Made by a program: the position numbers and the translations under genes. The notes beneath the pieces are model-generated. The model made no database searches, had not been told where the DNA came from, and was given only the letters and a program-made list of their open reading frames with translations. Shown one piece after another: positions 7,679 to 17,944 of a stretch of DNA of 64,000 nucleotides; position 1 is the stretch's first letter; the number at the start of each line of letters is the position of its first letter. This DNA is from Desulfomicrobium sp. UBA5193 (lineage in GTDB: Bacteria; Desulfobacterota; Desulfovibrionia; Desulfovibrionales; Desulfomicrobiaceae), in contig DHWB01000011.1 of the NCBI GenBank assembly GCA_002412965.1, positions 702,542 to 766,541 of the forward strand, read 5' to 3'.

Positions 7679-8074
7679 TCAGATCAAACCGAGCTTGCGC
7701 AATTCCTCGATGACCTTGCGCCGCTCGATGGGCTTGACCAGATAGGCCGAAGCTCCACCCTGAAAAAAGGACTGGGTCACGTTCTTCACGTCATCGAGGG
7801 CGCTGGCCATGATGACCTTCACTTCGTTGACCGGCAGCACGCCCCGCTGCTTCTCCCTTTCCCGGATGATCTTGAGCGCTTCGTGTCCGCTCATGTTCGG
7901 CATCATGATATCCAGAAACAGGACATCATAGGGGCGGTTCTCTTCCCACGCCAGATCGAAGGCCTTGACGGCCTCAAGGCCGTCCACGGCGACGTCGCAC
8001 TCGCCGTACTCGAGCAGGAGCTGGTGCATCACCTTGCGGCCGACAAAATCATCTTCAACGATCAGAATTCGCAT
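7679..8074 (-). CDS. Single-domain response regulator (CheY-like receiver)
   Basis: 131 residues, receiver domain only: acidic pair in ILIVEDDFVG, phospho-Asp in VLFLDIMMPNMSGHEAL, conserved Ser/Ala switch (IMASALDD) and Lys in YLVKPIERRK. It has no output domain, so it works by binding a partner or as a phosphorelay intermediate. It is the last gene of a minus-strand run of four hybrid kinases, 133 bases after the PocR kinase, with GAGG five bases before its ATG. It is the only obvious stand-alone acceptor beside those kinases. The loop between beta-4 and alpha-4 is a little longer than in CheY. Confidence 0.9.
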   Translation of the reverse strand: MRILIVEDDFVGRKVMHQLLLEYGECDVAVDGLEAVKAFDLAWEENRPYDVLFLDIMMPNMSGHEALKIIREREKQRGVLPVNEVKVIMASALDDVKNVTQSFFQGGASAYLVKPIERRKVIEELRKLGLI

Positions 8075-8207
8075 TCCTACCTCTCTCTGTGTGTCGTGCG
8101 GTACTTCAAACTCGAAAACAAAATCGCATCATTTTCCACGAAAGCGGGCCATTTTCGCCTGGAAAGAATTCGTCCAAGGTTCACGGACAGAAATTTTCAT
8201 CATCCGG

Positions 8208-11200
8208 TCACTCTCCTCTCTCCCGCCTGGCGCAGACAACCCTCTCGATCTCCACATTCATTTTGCGCAGGTCAAAGGGCTTGCTCATGTAGCCATTCAT
8301 CTCCGCAGCCAGGAACTTTTCCTGATCCCCGGCCATGGCGTGGGCCGTCAAGGCAATGATCGGAATATCGGAAATGTGCGCGAAAGGCGCCGCGTGGCGG
8401 ATGGCCCTGGTGGTCTGGATTCCATCCAGAACCGGCATCTGGATATCCATCAGCACCAGATCGAAAGGTTCGGCCAGCAGGTATTCCAGAGCTTCCTGAC
8501 CATTGCGGGCGGAGGTGACCACGTAGCCCGCTTTGTGCAGGAGGCGCTGTCCGCAGAGCAGATTGACCGCGTCGTCCTCGACCATCAGCACCTTGAGCCC
8601 GCACAATGCGTCCGTGTTGCCCAGCTCGCATTCCACATCCCCAAACCCGCACTCCGTCGCCAGACCCAACGGCAGGGAAAAATGGATCGCGGTGCCTTCG
8701 CCGAGCGCCGAATCCATGCACAGGGTGCCGCCCATGCGCTGCACCAGCTTGCGCACGATGGTCAGTCCCAGCCCGACTCCCTGGTGCTTTCTGGTGTAGG
8801 AGCCGTCGCTTTGGATGAAGGGTTCGAAAATGTCCAGCTGAGTCTGATCCGACATTCCAGGGCCCGTGTCCTGGACCGAAAAAAGCAGCCGCAACGGCGC
8901 ACCGGCGGTGAACGGCAGCACCGAGACGTCAACGGTGACGCTCCCTGCTTCCGTAAACTTGAGAGAATTGCCGACCAGGTTGAAGAGCACCTGCACAAGC
9001 CTCGCCTCGTCACCCACGACCTGCCGGGGCACATGGGGATCACGGCGAAAGGCGTAGGAGATTTTCCGTTCCCTGATCGCCTGGGAGAACAGTTCCTTCA
9101 AGGCCTGCTCGACGTCCCCGATGTCAAAGGGATGCTCCCGGAAAACCAGCTTGTCCGCCTCGATCTTGGAAATGTCCAGAATGTCACTCAAGAGGCGGGT
9201 CAGGCGTTCGGAAGACTTGATGGCGGTGTGCAGGCATTCCTGCTGTTCCGTATCCAGATTCGTGGACTGCATGAGCTGCAGCATGCCGAGGATGCCGTTC
9301 AGGGGCGTTCGGATTTCATGGCTCATGTTGGCCAGAAATTCGGACTTGAGCTTGTTTGCGGTCTCGGCCTCGTCCTTGGCCCGGCGCAGGGAGTCTTCAA
9401 TTTTCTTCAAATGGGAAAGATCGTTCAAGATCGCGTAATAGCCGTCCACGACGCCCTGACTTGAATAGTCCGGAATGAGGTAGGCATCGACAAATCGTTC
9501 GCCGACTCCGGGATAGGGTATGGAGGCGCTGTAATGCACGGTCTTGCCCAGAAATACCTGCTCGATGTGCTGTTTGGTCTTCTCGAAAGCGTCCTCTCCG
9601 ATGACGTCCGGCACGCACTTGCCGATCAGATCCTTCGGAAAAAAACTGGCGTACGCGGCGTTGACGAAGCGGTAGCGCAGATTGTGGTCAATATAAGACA
9701 CCAGCTGCGGAAGGATATCTACGATTTTCTTGAAATTGATTTCCTTCTTGCGCAGCTCTTCCTCGGTCCGGCGGCGCTGGGTGATGTCCTCCTTTATGGC
9801 CACATAATGGACGATCTCCCCATGGCCATCCAGAATGGGCGCGATGAGGGCAGATTCATAATAAAGGCTGCCGTCCTTGTGCTTGTTGAGAAACTCCCCC
9901 CGCCACTGCCGGCCGGAACTGATGGTGGTCCAGAGCTCCCTGTATTCCTCGGCTGATTTTCGGCCTGAGTTCAGGACGCGGGGATTTTGTCCCTTCACTT
10001 CCTCGAAGCTGAAGCCTGAAATCTGTGTGAATTTCGGATTGACGTACTCGATGTTTCCAATGGCGTCGGTCATGACGATGCAGACCGGACTCTGCTCGAC
10101 CATCTGCATGAGCGTGCGCATGCGCTCTTCTGTCTGCGTGCGTTCGGAAATGTCCCGCACTATCCCCCACGCGTATTTGACTCTGCCCTCTTCATCAAAA
10201 ACCCCGAAATCACGAAGTTCCACCGGGAAAATATGTCCATCCTTGTGGATGTATTCCTTCTGGTACACGCCCGTGTCGCCAGTCTTGAGAAGCAGCTTCT
10301 CCCAAATCTCCGTTCGCTGCCAGTTTCTCCATTTCTCCGGAGTGATGGCGTAAAAATCCCCCAGCGCGCGCAATTCAGGCAACGAATAGCCCGTAAGCTC
10401 GCAATAGGCCTGATTGGCATCCAGAAACCGCCCTTTCGGATCGGCCAGGATGAATCCGTCCTGACTGAGCTCAAAGAGGGCCCGGAAATGTTCTTCGCTT
10501 TGCCGCGCCTGCCGCTCCGCCTGCTTGCGCTCGGAGATGTCGCGGCAGATGGCGATGACGCAGGACATGTCACCAATCGAGGCTCCGGCCGTGCTCACTT
10601 CCACGTCGAAGACAGTCCCGTCTTTCCTGCGGTGCCGGGTTTCAAAGACCGCATTGACCGAGGAAAAATCTCCGAAGATTTCCCGGATTTCCGACTCCCG
10701 CATGACCGCTTCATATTCCCAGGTACACAGGCCGGTCACTTCCTGTGGAGTGCGACCCAGCATGTCCGCGAAACGCCAGTTGGCTTCGACGACGCGGTGC
10801 TCCTGATCGATGATGACAATGCCGTCTCGGCTGCGGTCCATGAGCATCTCGCGCATGGAATCCTGGACCTGCTTCTCCTGCTTTTCCGCTTGCAGGAGGG
10901 ACTGCTGGTACGCTTTTTCGGACAGGGAGTTGGCAATGACAAAGAGGGAGTCGGCCACACGGCGAAACTGCTCCTCGGCCATGAACGGCACTTCGGCCAG
11001 GGCCTGACGGTACAGTTCAGGGTCGGCGCCGATGGTCTGCGCGTAGGAGAGCATGGCCTGGGAGTCGTCGCCGGAGCAGCGTACCTGTCCGATGAGCCAG
11101 TTGGCGACGTGTTTGCCGGCCACGGTGATGCTCACGCCGGCGTCCCACAAACCGCCGCTCATGCAGGGCTGTATGTTCGGGCCAAGGGGATTGTATGCCC

Positions 11201-11441
11201 CAAGCGCCGCGTCGGAGCGCATGCAGTTGAGACATCCCGTTTCCGTGGCCCGGATAATCTGACTGCAAAGCCGGGTGAAATTGCTCGGCATGGTCAATGG
11301 TTCGCCGCTTGGCGAGGTGACGAGTGATGCGACGCCCGTGGCCAGGGCAAAGCTGTCCTGAATCTTCTGGACCTCGGTTAGGTCGAAAAAATCCTCGAAG
11401 TAGACTTCCCTGTCTTTTTTCGGGCGCAAAAAGCTCATCAT
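8208..11441 (-). CDS. PocR-domain hybrid histidine kinase with four PAS domains
   Basis: 1077 residues, apparently cytosolic with no signal peptide or membrane segment. The PocR ligand-binding domain (about 10-180) has conserved Cys residues (CSQIIRATETGCLNC and QPCMSGG). These resemble PocR proteins that sense small organic ligands or metals. Four PAS domains follow (about 195-680), each ending in a DI(S/T)-E/Q-R-type linker. Then come HisKA with SHEIRTPLNGILGMLQLM (about 695-765), HATPase_c, and a C-terminal receiver (about 945-1065) with VEDDAVN, LVLMDIQMPV and SKPFDLRK. The ATG at 11441 is preferred over an upstream TTG at 11468, which has no support. It lies 49 bases after the preceding kinase gene. 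Confidence 0.92.
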   Translation of the reverse strand: MMSFLRPKKDREVYFEDFFDLTEVQKIQDSFALATGVASLVTSPSGEPLTMPSNFTRLCSQIIRATETGCLNCMRSDAALGAYNPLGPNIQPCMSGGLWDAGVSITVAGKHVANWLIGQVRCSGDDSQAMLSYAQTIGADPELYRQALAEVPFMAEEQFRRVADSLFVIANSLSEKAYQQSLLQAEKQEKQVQDSMREMLMDRSRDGIVIIDQEHRVVEANWRFADMLGRTPQEVTGLCTWEYEAVMRESEIREIFGDFSSVNAVFETRHRRKDGTVFDVEVSTAGASIGDMSCVIAICRDISERKQAERQARQSEEHFRALFELSQDGFILADPKGRFLDANQAYCELTGYSLPELRALGDFYAITPEKWRNWQRTEIWEKLLLKTGDTGVYQKEYIHKDGHIFPVELRDFGVFDEEGRVKYAWGIVRDISERTQTEERMRTLMQMVEQSPVCIVMTDAIGNIEYVNPKFTQISGFSFEEVKGQNPRVLNSGRKSAEEYRELWTTISSGRQWRGEFLNKHKDGSLYYESALIAPILDGHGEIVHYVAIKEDITQRRRTEEELRKKEINFKKIVDILPQLVSYIDHNLRYRFVNAAYASFFPKDLIGKCVPDVIGEDAFEKTKQHIEQVFLGKTVHYSASIPYPGVGERFVDAYLIPDYSSQGVVDGYYAILNDLSHLKKIEDSLRRAKDEAETANKLKSEFLANMSHEIRTPLNGILGMLQLMQSTNLDTEQQECLHTAIKSSERLTRLLSDILDISKIEADKLVFREHPFDIGDVEQALKELFSQAIRERKISYAFRRDPHVPRQVVGDEARLVQVLFNLVGNSLKFTEAGSVTVDVSVLPFTAGAPLRLLFSVQDTGPGMSDQTQLDIFEPFIQSDGSYTRKHQGVGLGLTIVRKLVQRMGGTLCMDSALGEGTAIHFSLPLGLATECGFGDVECELGNTDALCGLKVLMVEDDAVNLLCGQRLLHKAGYVVTSARNGQEALEYLLAEPFDLVLMDIQMPVLDGIQTTRAIRHAAPFAHISDIPIIALTAHAMAGDQEKFLAAEMNGYMSKPFDLRKMNVEIERVVCARRERGE

Positions 11442-11490
11442 GAGCGGCCCCCGTCGTGGAGTGCACAATGACCGCGAGGATGCATGGGCG

Positions 11491-14400
11491 TTACGAGGGA
11501 CATAATCCCGTCCTGTTCAAAATATTCGTCAGCTCCGCAGCGCTGACGGGTTTGGCGATGTAGTCGTTCATGCCGGCGGCCAAAAACTTTTCCCGGTCTC
11601 CGCTCATGGCATAGGCGGTCATGGCGATGATGGGGATGCGGGCCTTGTCCCCCAGGGCGGGGTCGCTGCGGATCAGGGTCGTGGCCTGGACTCCGTCCAT
11701 GACCGGGAGCTGCACGTCCATGAGGATCAGGTCGAAATCCCCACTGCGCAGGATTTCGAGAACCTGGCTCCCGTCGGTGGCCCCGGTGACCAGGTGCCCG
11801 GCCTTTTCCAGGACTCGCCGCGCGGCGAACATGCTCACCGCGTCGTCCTCGACCAGAAGGATTTTAAGACCCGTGAGGGGTTGCGCGCTGCCTGATTTCG
11901 GCAACTCCGCCGGGGTGGTCAAGGGATGAAATGGCTGCAGCGGCAGCGAAAAACAGATCGTTGTCCCTTCTTGTGCGTTCTCGATGCACAAACAGCCGCC
12001 CATCATGTTCACCAGACGTTTTACAATGGCCAGCCCCAGTCCGGCTCCCTGATGATGACGGACATAGGACTCCTCGCCTTGCACGAAGGGTTTGAAAATG
12101 TCGTCCAGACGGCCATCGGGGATGCCGGAGCCGGTATCGGTGACGCAAACAAGAATTCTGGAGAGCTTTAAGGTAAAGGGCAGCGGGGAAACTTCAATCC
12201 GCACGCTCCCCGTGTGGGTGAACTTGATGGAGTTGCCCACCAGATTGAAAAGCACCTGCCGCAGCCTGGACTCGTCCCCCACAAAGGCGGACGTCAGATC
12301 AGGGCTGAGGTCGAATTCCAGCTCCAGATTCTTGTTCCGTGCGGCCAAGGCGAAAATCCCCAGGGTGGAGCTCCGTAATTCCTCAAGTTCAAACGGGCGC
12401 TCCTCAAAAACCAGCTTGCCGGATTCGATCCTGGAAAGATCCAGAAGATCGGACAAAAGCTCGCTCAAACGGCCGGCGGAGGTTGCCGCAAGACCGATGA
12501 GCTTCTTGTGGTCTTCGCTCAGGTCCATGGACTCAAAGAGCTGCAAAATGCCGAGAATGCCGTTGAGTGGCGTGCGTATCTCGTGGCTCATGTTGGCCAG
12601 AAACTCGGATTTGGCCACGTTGGCGGCCTCGGCGGCATCCCTGGCCTGACTGAGCTCGCGTTCATGCTGTTTGCGCTGCGAAATGTCCGAAAAAATGCAC
12701 GCGAACTGCATGGGCGCGGGGCGAAACGCGGACACCTGAAAGTACTTGTCCTGCGCCGCCGAATATTCTTCAAAGAGCGCCGGCTCGCCGGTCAGCGCGA
12801 CCCGTCCGTAGGTCTCGATCCAGACCTGTTCGATCCTGGGGAAGATTTCACGCACGGTCCTGCCCTTGATGTCCATGCCTGACAGTCCGGTATGGCGCTC
12901 AAAGGCGGCATTGACCTCAAGAAATCTGTAATCCACAGCCCGGCCGTGTTCGTCGCATATGATCTCGTGCAGGGCGAAACCGTCCAGCATGTTCTCAAAG
13001 AGGGTCTTGTAACGCTGCTCGAGGGTCCATCTCTCCGTGATGTCCCCGAAGGTGCCCAGCACCTTGACCACGCGGTCCCCGTCCCAAATCGCCTCCCCTC
13101 TGGTCTGGACCCGCATGCGCTTGCCGCTCGCGGAGGTGAAGGACAGCTCCAGATCGTAGGGGATTCCGTGTTCCGCACAGTTTTTGAACGCCTGCAGCAC
13201 GACCTCCCGATCCGCGGCCTCGTAGCAGGCCAGACTGCGCTCGACATGATCCGGCGAATCCGGAGCGAGCTGTCCCTGTGTGAATCCGTGCAGCTGGTAT
13301 ACTTCCTGGGTCCAGTTCATGACCTGCCGCTCCACATCCCACTCCCATCCGCCCATCCGGCTCAGACGCTGCCCCATGCTCAGCAGTGTTTCACTCTTGG
13401 CCAATGCTTCCTGGATGCGCTTGTATCCCAGAATGTCCCACAGCAGGTTGCCAAGCTCGGTCAGGGCCTGCACGTCGGCTTCGGTGTAGTCCGTCGGCTT
13501 GTTGCCCACGGCCACTATGGCCACGATTTTTTCGGCCCGGATGACGGGCAGCAGCATCTGCCGGATCAAGGCAGGATGCCCTTCAGGCAGGCCCTTCCTG
13601 TGCTCAAGGATGCCATAGTCGTTGTGGATCACGGCCCGGCGTGCGCGCACGCAATCCGCCCAGACTCCGGCGTGGTCGATGTCATAGAGCAGGTGCGTGT
13701 TCGCGGTGCGAAAGCCTGTGCGCAGCGTCCGGGTGGACCAGGCTTGCATGGTGAGGGTTTTTTGATCCTCGTCCAGAAAATGCAAAAAGCCGAGAACGCT
13801 CCCGGTCACGACCTCGGCCTCATCCAGGGCCATGCGCAAGAGATCCTTCAGGGGATGGTTGATGGCGTATTCGCTCAGTTTCTGGCGCGCCATCAGAAGG
13901 TTTTCACGGCGCCTGCGCTCGGTCATGTCCATGGCAAAGGTGGAAATGGCCGCGACCGTGCCGTCGGCGGCAAACACCGGGCTCAGGCTGTGGCGAAGCC
14001 AGTGCCCGCAACGCTCGTCCTCGAAGGTAACGGGTTGGCCTGTCCGCAGGATCTTCTCGACGATGTGTTTTCGGTTGAGGGCGATGTCGGCAGGAATAAT
14101 ATCGTAAACACTGGCGCCCACGCATTGCGCGACCGTCTTGCCTACACGGTCGGCGAAAGTCTGGTTGGCGGTGATGATGGTGCCATCGGGTTCGAAGAGT
14201 GCCGCCGACTCCTCGATGGAGTTGAGCAGAGAGGCAAGATTGGCCTCGGACCTGTGCAGGGCTCCGACGTTGTGGACCTGATCGGTGATGTCGATATTGG
14301 TGCCGAGAATGCCGAGAGTTTCCTGGCCTCTTTTGATGGGCGCGACGATATCGCGGTAGATGCGCGTCTCTCCGGAAGGCAGCGTGTACCTCTTTTCCCC

Positions 14401-14766
14401 TTCGAGGATTTCGCCCGCATACACGCGGTCATTGACCGACTTCCACGTTTGCCGGATCTCTTCCGGGACTTGGGCCTCATCAACCGCGGTTGTGGACAGA
14501 TCACCCCACAGACGAACCGAGGCGTCGCTTTGCATGATGATTTTCTGTTCACGATCACGAGCCCAGAAGTCGAACGGCAGGTTGCGCAGGATGGTCTGCA
14601 TCAGGGCTTTCTGGCGAGCAAAAGAATCCTCGGTCCGCGCGGACGAGTCCACCATGGCCTCCAGTTCCGCCACCCGACTTCGCAGCGTATCCAGTTCGCG
14701 CAACAGCTCCTGCTGATTTTGGTCCGGCCTGGTTGCCGGCATGTCGTGATCATTCGTCGGCATCAT
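11491..14766 (-). CDS. PAS-PAS-GAF-PAS-PAS hybrid histidine kinase
   Basis: 1091 residues, soluble. A short coiled coil (15-55) precedes PAS (about 60-170), PAS (about 180-290), a GAF domain (about 300-450) with a VIRAEKIVAIVAVGNKP core, and two further PAS domains (about 460-580 and 590-700). These lead to HisKA (SHEIRTPLNGILGILQL), HATPase_c (VTDTGSGIPD and GAGLGLAIVKRL) and a receiver (VEDDAVSMFAARRVL, LILMDVQLPVMDG, IAKPVSAAEL). The start overlaps the upstream stop codon (ATGATG over TGA at 14763-14766). GAGGAG lies 2 bases from the first ATG and 5 from the second, so the second may be used. Translational coupling to the upstream kinase is likely. Confidence 0.93.
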   Translation of the reverse strand: MMPTNDHDMPATRPDQNQQELLRELDTLRSRVAELEAMVDSSARTEDSFARQKALMQTILRNLPFDFWARDREQKIIMQSDASVRLWGDLSTTAVDEAQVPEEIRQTWKSVNDRVYAGEILEGEKRYTLPSGETRIYRDIVAPIKRGQETLGILGTNIDITDQVHNVGALHRSEANLASLLNSIEESAALFEPDGTIITANQTFADRVGKTVAQCVGASVYDIIPADIALNRKHIVEKILRTGQPVTFEDERCGHWLRHSLSPVFAADGTVAAISTFAMDMTERRRRENLLMARQKLSEYAINHPLKDLLRMALDEAEVVTGSVLGFLHFLDEDQKTLTMQAWSTRTLRTGFRTANTHLLYDIDHAGVWADCVRARRAVIHNDYGILEHRKGLPEGHPALIRQMLLPVIRAEKIVAIVAVGNKPTDYTEADVQALTELGNLLWDILGYKRIQEALAKSETLLSMGQRLSRMGGWEWDVERQVMNWTQEVYQLHGFTQGQLAPDSPDHVERSLACYEAADREVVLQAFKNCAEHGIPYDLELSFTSASGKRMRVQTRGEAIWDGDRVVKVLGTFGDITERWTLEQRYKTLFENMLDGFALHEIICDEHGRAVDYRFLEVNAAFERHTGLSGMDIKGRTVREIFPRIEQVWIETYGRVALTGEPALFEEYSAAQDKYFQVSAFRPAPMQFACIFSDISQRKQHERELSQARDAAEAANVAKSEFLANMSHEIRTPLNGILGILQLFESMDLSEDHKKLIGLAATSAGRLSELLSDLLDLSRIESGKLVFEERPFELEELRSSTLGIFALAARNKNLELEFDLSPDLTSAFVGDESRLRQVLFNLVGNSIKFTHTGSVRIEVSPLPFTLKLSRILVCVTDTGSGIPDGRLDDIFKPFVQGEESYVRHHQGAGLGLAIVKRLVNMMGGCLCIENAQEGTTICFSLPLQPFHPLTTPAELPKSGSAQPLTGLKILLVEDDAVSMFAARRVLEKAGHLVTGATDGSQVLEILRSGDFDLILMDVQLPVMDGVQATTLIRSDPALGDKARIPIIAMTAYAMSGDREKFLAAGMNDYIAKPVSAAELTNILNRTGLCPS

Positions 14767-17700
14767 GACTCCTCAAACCGTGATTCTTGGGCTGACTCTT
14801 CCTGTTCCGGAATGGTTCCGGATCGTTTTGAAGCAACTGCTCCCGCAGCAAAAATGTTTTGGATGACCTGGCAGAGAGTAGCGCTGTCCAAAGGCTTGGC
14901 CATATAATCATCCATACCGCAAGCCAGAAATTTCTCCCGGTCCCCATCCATGGCGTAGGCGGTCATGGCGATGATGGGGATGCCGGACTTGAGCCCCAGG
15001 GACGGGTCGTTGCGGATCATGGCCGTGGCGACCACGCCGTCCATGATCGGCATCTGCACATCCATGAGGACAAGGTCAAAGTCTTGTTCGCGAAGCAACT
15101 CAAGAACCTGTTCACCATCCGTGGCCGGGGTGATCGAGTGGCCCGCTTTTTCCAGGACGCGCCGTGCGGCATACATGCTCACCGGGTCATCCTCGGCCAG
15201 CAGGATGTGCAGCGCTCTTTGGCAGAGTTGGGCCTCGGGTTCATTTATGAGGAGAGGCTCTTTTTCAATATTTGAAATCCTGAAAATCATGGAAAAACAC
15301 ATCGTCGTGCCCGTCTGCGAATTGTCGATTGCCAATGCGCCGCCCATCATGCGCACAAGCCGATGGACGATGGCCAAACCCAGCCCAGCCCCCTGGTGGC
15401 GGCGCACATAAGAGCCCTCGCCTTGCACAAAGGGTTCGAAAATGCCTGACAGCAGCTCATCGCTGATTCCTTCGCCGCTGTCACTGACGCAAAAAAGAAG
15501 CCGACAATCTTCTCCCCCACCGCCGAGCATGCTGATCTCAAGCCGCACAAACCCTTCCGCCGTGAATTTGATGGCGTTGCCGACCAGATTGAAAAGAATC
15601 TGGCGCAGCCGCAAATCATCACCGATCAACCTGACGGGCAGGTTCAGATCCAGCGTAACTTGAAACTCGATGCCTTTCTCGTGGGCGGGTATGAAAAAAA
15701 GACTCTCGATGGATGTCCGGATCTCTTCAAGGTCGAAGGGGCGCTCCGTGAGCATCAGCTTGCCGGCCTCAATCCGTGAAATATCCAGAATATCGGACAG
15801 AAGCCCGGTCAGGCGCCTGCACGAGGCGACGGCCATGCGCACATGATTTTTCTGTTCATCCACAAGGCACGAGACGTCGAGCAGCTGCAGCATGCCCATG
15901 ATGCCGTTCAATGGCGTGCGAATCTCGTGACTCATGTTGGCCAAAAAAGCGCTCTTGGCCACGCTTGCCGCAAGGGCGGCGTCGCGGACAGCGACAAGTT
16001 CGAGCTCCATGCGCTTGCGTTCGGTGATGTCCGCGTGGGAGCCCGCCATGCGATACGGGAAGCCATCTGCGCTTCGCAGACACGTTCCCCGTCCCAACAC
16101 CCAGCGGTATGTCCCGTCCTTGTGCAGCAACCTGTATTCGATGACGAAGTGCGTGTCGGTGCTGCTGAAAAACGTGTCGTTGACGGCCAAGACCCGGTCC
16201 AGTTCTTCGGGATGAATGCGTTTCTTCCACTCCGCCAGGTCATTTGGCATTTCATGATCGGCGTAACCGATGATCTCTTTCCAGCGCGGCGAAAAATACA
16301 CCGTGTCCGACGTGCGGTCCCAGTCCCAGATGCCTTCGTTGCTGCCGGCAATGGCCAGGGAGAGTCGCTCCTCGGCCTCGCGCAGCTCCGTCACGTCGGT
16401 GAGCACACCGACAATGCCGACCGGCTGGCCCTTGTCGTCAGCGAAGAGGCCCTTGTGGATCGTGATCTTGCGTAGCCCTTTGGGCGTTTTCATGCCGTAT
16501 TCATAACGCTGGACATTGCCCTGGGTCAGAATTTCCGTATCCTTGGCCAGAAAGACGCCCGCATCCCGTCCGGGGAAAACCTCCTTCACGGTCTTTCCTA
16601 TGAAATCCGACTCCTTCATTCCGTGAAATTCGGCGAACGCCTCATTGCAGCCCAGATAGCGGCCCGCGTTGTCTTTGTAGAAAACCGGGGTCGGCATCGC
16701 CCGCAACATGGTTTCGGTAAACGACAATTGCCGCTTGAGCGACGCCTCGGCCTTTCTGCGGCGAGCGATGTTGGTGGCGAGCAGCACGGAGAGCATGATT
16801 CCGAAGAGGCTCAAAAGGCCGTAGCCCCAGACAAGAGAGCTGTACTCTTCGTAAAAGGAGGGCTGACGGTTGATAACCTGCGCGGCTCGGGGGAAATTCG
16901 CATCCGAAATGCGAAAGTGGTCTACGGCGAACTGGTCCAGCAGGACAATATTCGGACTTTTTTCGAGCACGGGGATGGAATCCGCGGATTCTCCGGCCAG
17001 AATGCGCAGGCTCATGGCTGCCGCAGCCTCTCCCTGAGCCCGGGATGAGACCACCATCCCGCCGAGTGGCCCGTGCCCCATCCAGAAATCCCAGGCCGCC
17101 AGGACGGGAACCGGCGCGGCCTTGCTCAGCCGGGCCGAGGCCTCGGCCACAGACAGAAGATTGGGGCCATCAAAGGGCCGGCACATGGGCAGTACGGCCC
17201 ATTCCGGGGTCAGGGCGGCCAGCCGCGTTTCCAGGAGCCGGATGTCCGTCTCCCGGAGTATCTCAAACTGGAGCGAGTCCCGTAGGGCTCTGGTCTGATC
17301 CTCGAAAAGCGCAGCATTGTGCCGGCCTGTGACGGTATCTTCGGACAGCACCAGAATTTTCTTCAAGCCCGGCAAGAGCTTTTGAGCCAGAAGCAGCGTT
17401 TCGGAAAATGACGGATTCTCGGCCACACCCGTCACTTGGGTATGACCGGCAAGCATGTCCGCATGAAAGTTGTTTATCCCGCAAAAAACCACAGGCACTC
17501 CAGGTGCTATGGCCTGACGATGCTTCAGAATCGCATCCAGGGCGTCGCTGTCCGAGGCAAGGACAAGATCGTACCGGTTCTCTGTGTGCGAGATGTCGAC
17601 CATGTGCGCGACAAAGTTCTCTACAGCCTGCTGTTTTCCTGCTTTTTTTCCCAGGCGGGCCATGTCCAGATAATGGATGTCGAGGTCATGAGATGCGTCG

Positions 17701-17915
17701 TTTGCGCTGAAAATGCGGGTCAGTTCGCGCTGAATGCCGTCGGTCCAATCCAGGCCCTGATGGTAGGAGTGCAGGATCAGAATTCTTGCTGTCCAGGCGT
17801 TTGGGGCAGATGCCGAAAGAATGAAAACCGCCATGACGAGAGCAAGGGCCAGCTTATGCACAGCCTTCCGCGCTGCTCCGGCCTTCTTCGTGAATGCGGA
17901 TTTTTCAACAATCAT
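14763..17915 (-). CDS. Transmembrane hybrid kinase with ABC-type periplasmic sensor domain
   Basis: 1050 residues. The N-terminal hydrophobic segment at about 20-43 ends in ASAPNAWTA, a signal anchor or signal peptide. The next 310 residues are an ABC_sub_bind-type periplasmic fold (ILILHSYHQGLDWTDGIQ at the start; VVFCGINNF in the hinge), a domain related to solute-binding lipoproteins of the TrpX/YtrF sort. A membrane helix lies at about 365-387 (LLSLFGIMLSVLLATNIARRR). Two PAS domains, HisKA, HATPase_c and a receiver (VEDD equivalent LAEDDPVSMYAARRVL) follow. AGGAG sits eight bases before the ATG. The gene is 29 bases downstream of a paralogue with the same layout. Confidence 0.93.
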   Translation of the reverse strand: MIVEKSAFTKKAGAARKAVHKLALALVMAVFILSASAPNAWTARILILHSYHQGLDWTDGIQRELTRIFSANDASHDLDIHYLDMARLGKKAGKQQAVENFVAHMVDISHTENRYDLVLASDSDALDAILKHRQAIAPGVPVVFCGINNFHADMLAGHTQVTGVAENPSFSETLLLAQKLLPGLKKILVLSEDTVTGRHNAALFEDQTRALRDSLQFEILRETDIRLLETRLAALTPEWAVLPMCRPFDGPNLLSVAEASARLSKAAPVPVLAAWDFWMGHGPLGGMVVSSRAQGEAAAAMSLRILAGESADSIPVLEKSPNIVLLDQFAVDHFRISDANFPRAAQVINRQPSFYEEYSSLVWGYGLLSLFGIMLSVLLATNIARRRKAEASLKRQLSFTETMLRAMPTPVFYKDNAGRYLGCNEAFAEFHGMKESDFIGKTVKEVFPGRDAGVFLAKDTEILTQGNVQRYEYGMKTPKGLRKITIHKGLFADDKGQPVGIVGVLTDVTELREAEERLSLAIAGSNEGIWDWDRTSDTVYFSPRWKEIIGYADHEMPNDLAEWKKRIHPEELDRVLAVNDTFFSSTDTHFVIEYRLLHKDGTYRWVLGRGTCLRSADGFPYRMAGSHADITERKRMELELVAVRDAALAASVAKSAFLANMSHEIRTPLNGIMGMLQLLDVSCLVDEQKNHVRMAVASCRRLTGLLSDILDISRIEAGKLMLTERPFDLEEIRTSIESLFFIPAHEKGIEFQVTLDLNLPVRLIGDDLRLRQILFNLVGNAIKFTAEGFVRLEISMLGGGGEDCRLLFCVSDSGEGISDELLSGIFEPFVQGEGSYVRRHQGAGLGLAIVHRLVRMMGGALAIDNSQTGTTMCFSMIFRISNIEKEPLLINEPEAQLCQRALHILLAEDDPVSMYAARRVLEKAGHSITPATDGEQVLELLREQDFDLVLMDVQMPIMDGVVATAMIRNDPSLGLKSGIPIIAMTAYAMDGDREKFLACGMDDYMAKPLDSATLCQVIQNIFAAGAVASKRSGTIPEQEESAQESRFEES

Positions 17916-17944
17916 CGGCAGTGCTCCTCATGTTCATGGAATCA

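Noticed and set aside
7965..9464. 499-codon plus-strand frame opposite the PocR kinase
   Set aside because: It is the antisense of strongly conserved HisKA/HATPase/receiver motifs, has no protein-family features, and is explained by high-GC codon bias.
12892..14907. 671-codon plus-strand frame opposite a hybrid kinase
   Set aside because: The opposite strand carries an intact PAS-GAF-PAS kinase. The plus-strand product is His/Val/Gly-rich without domains.
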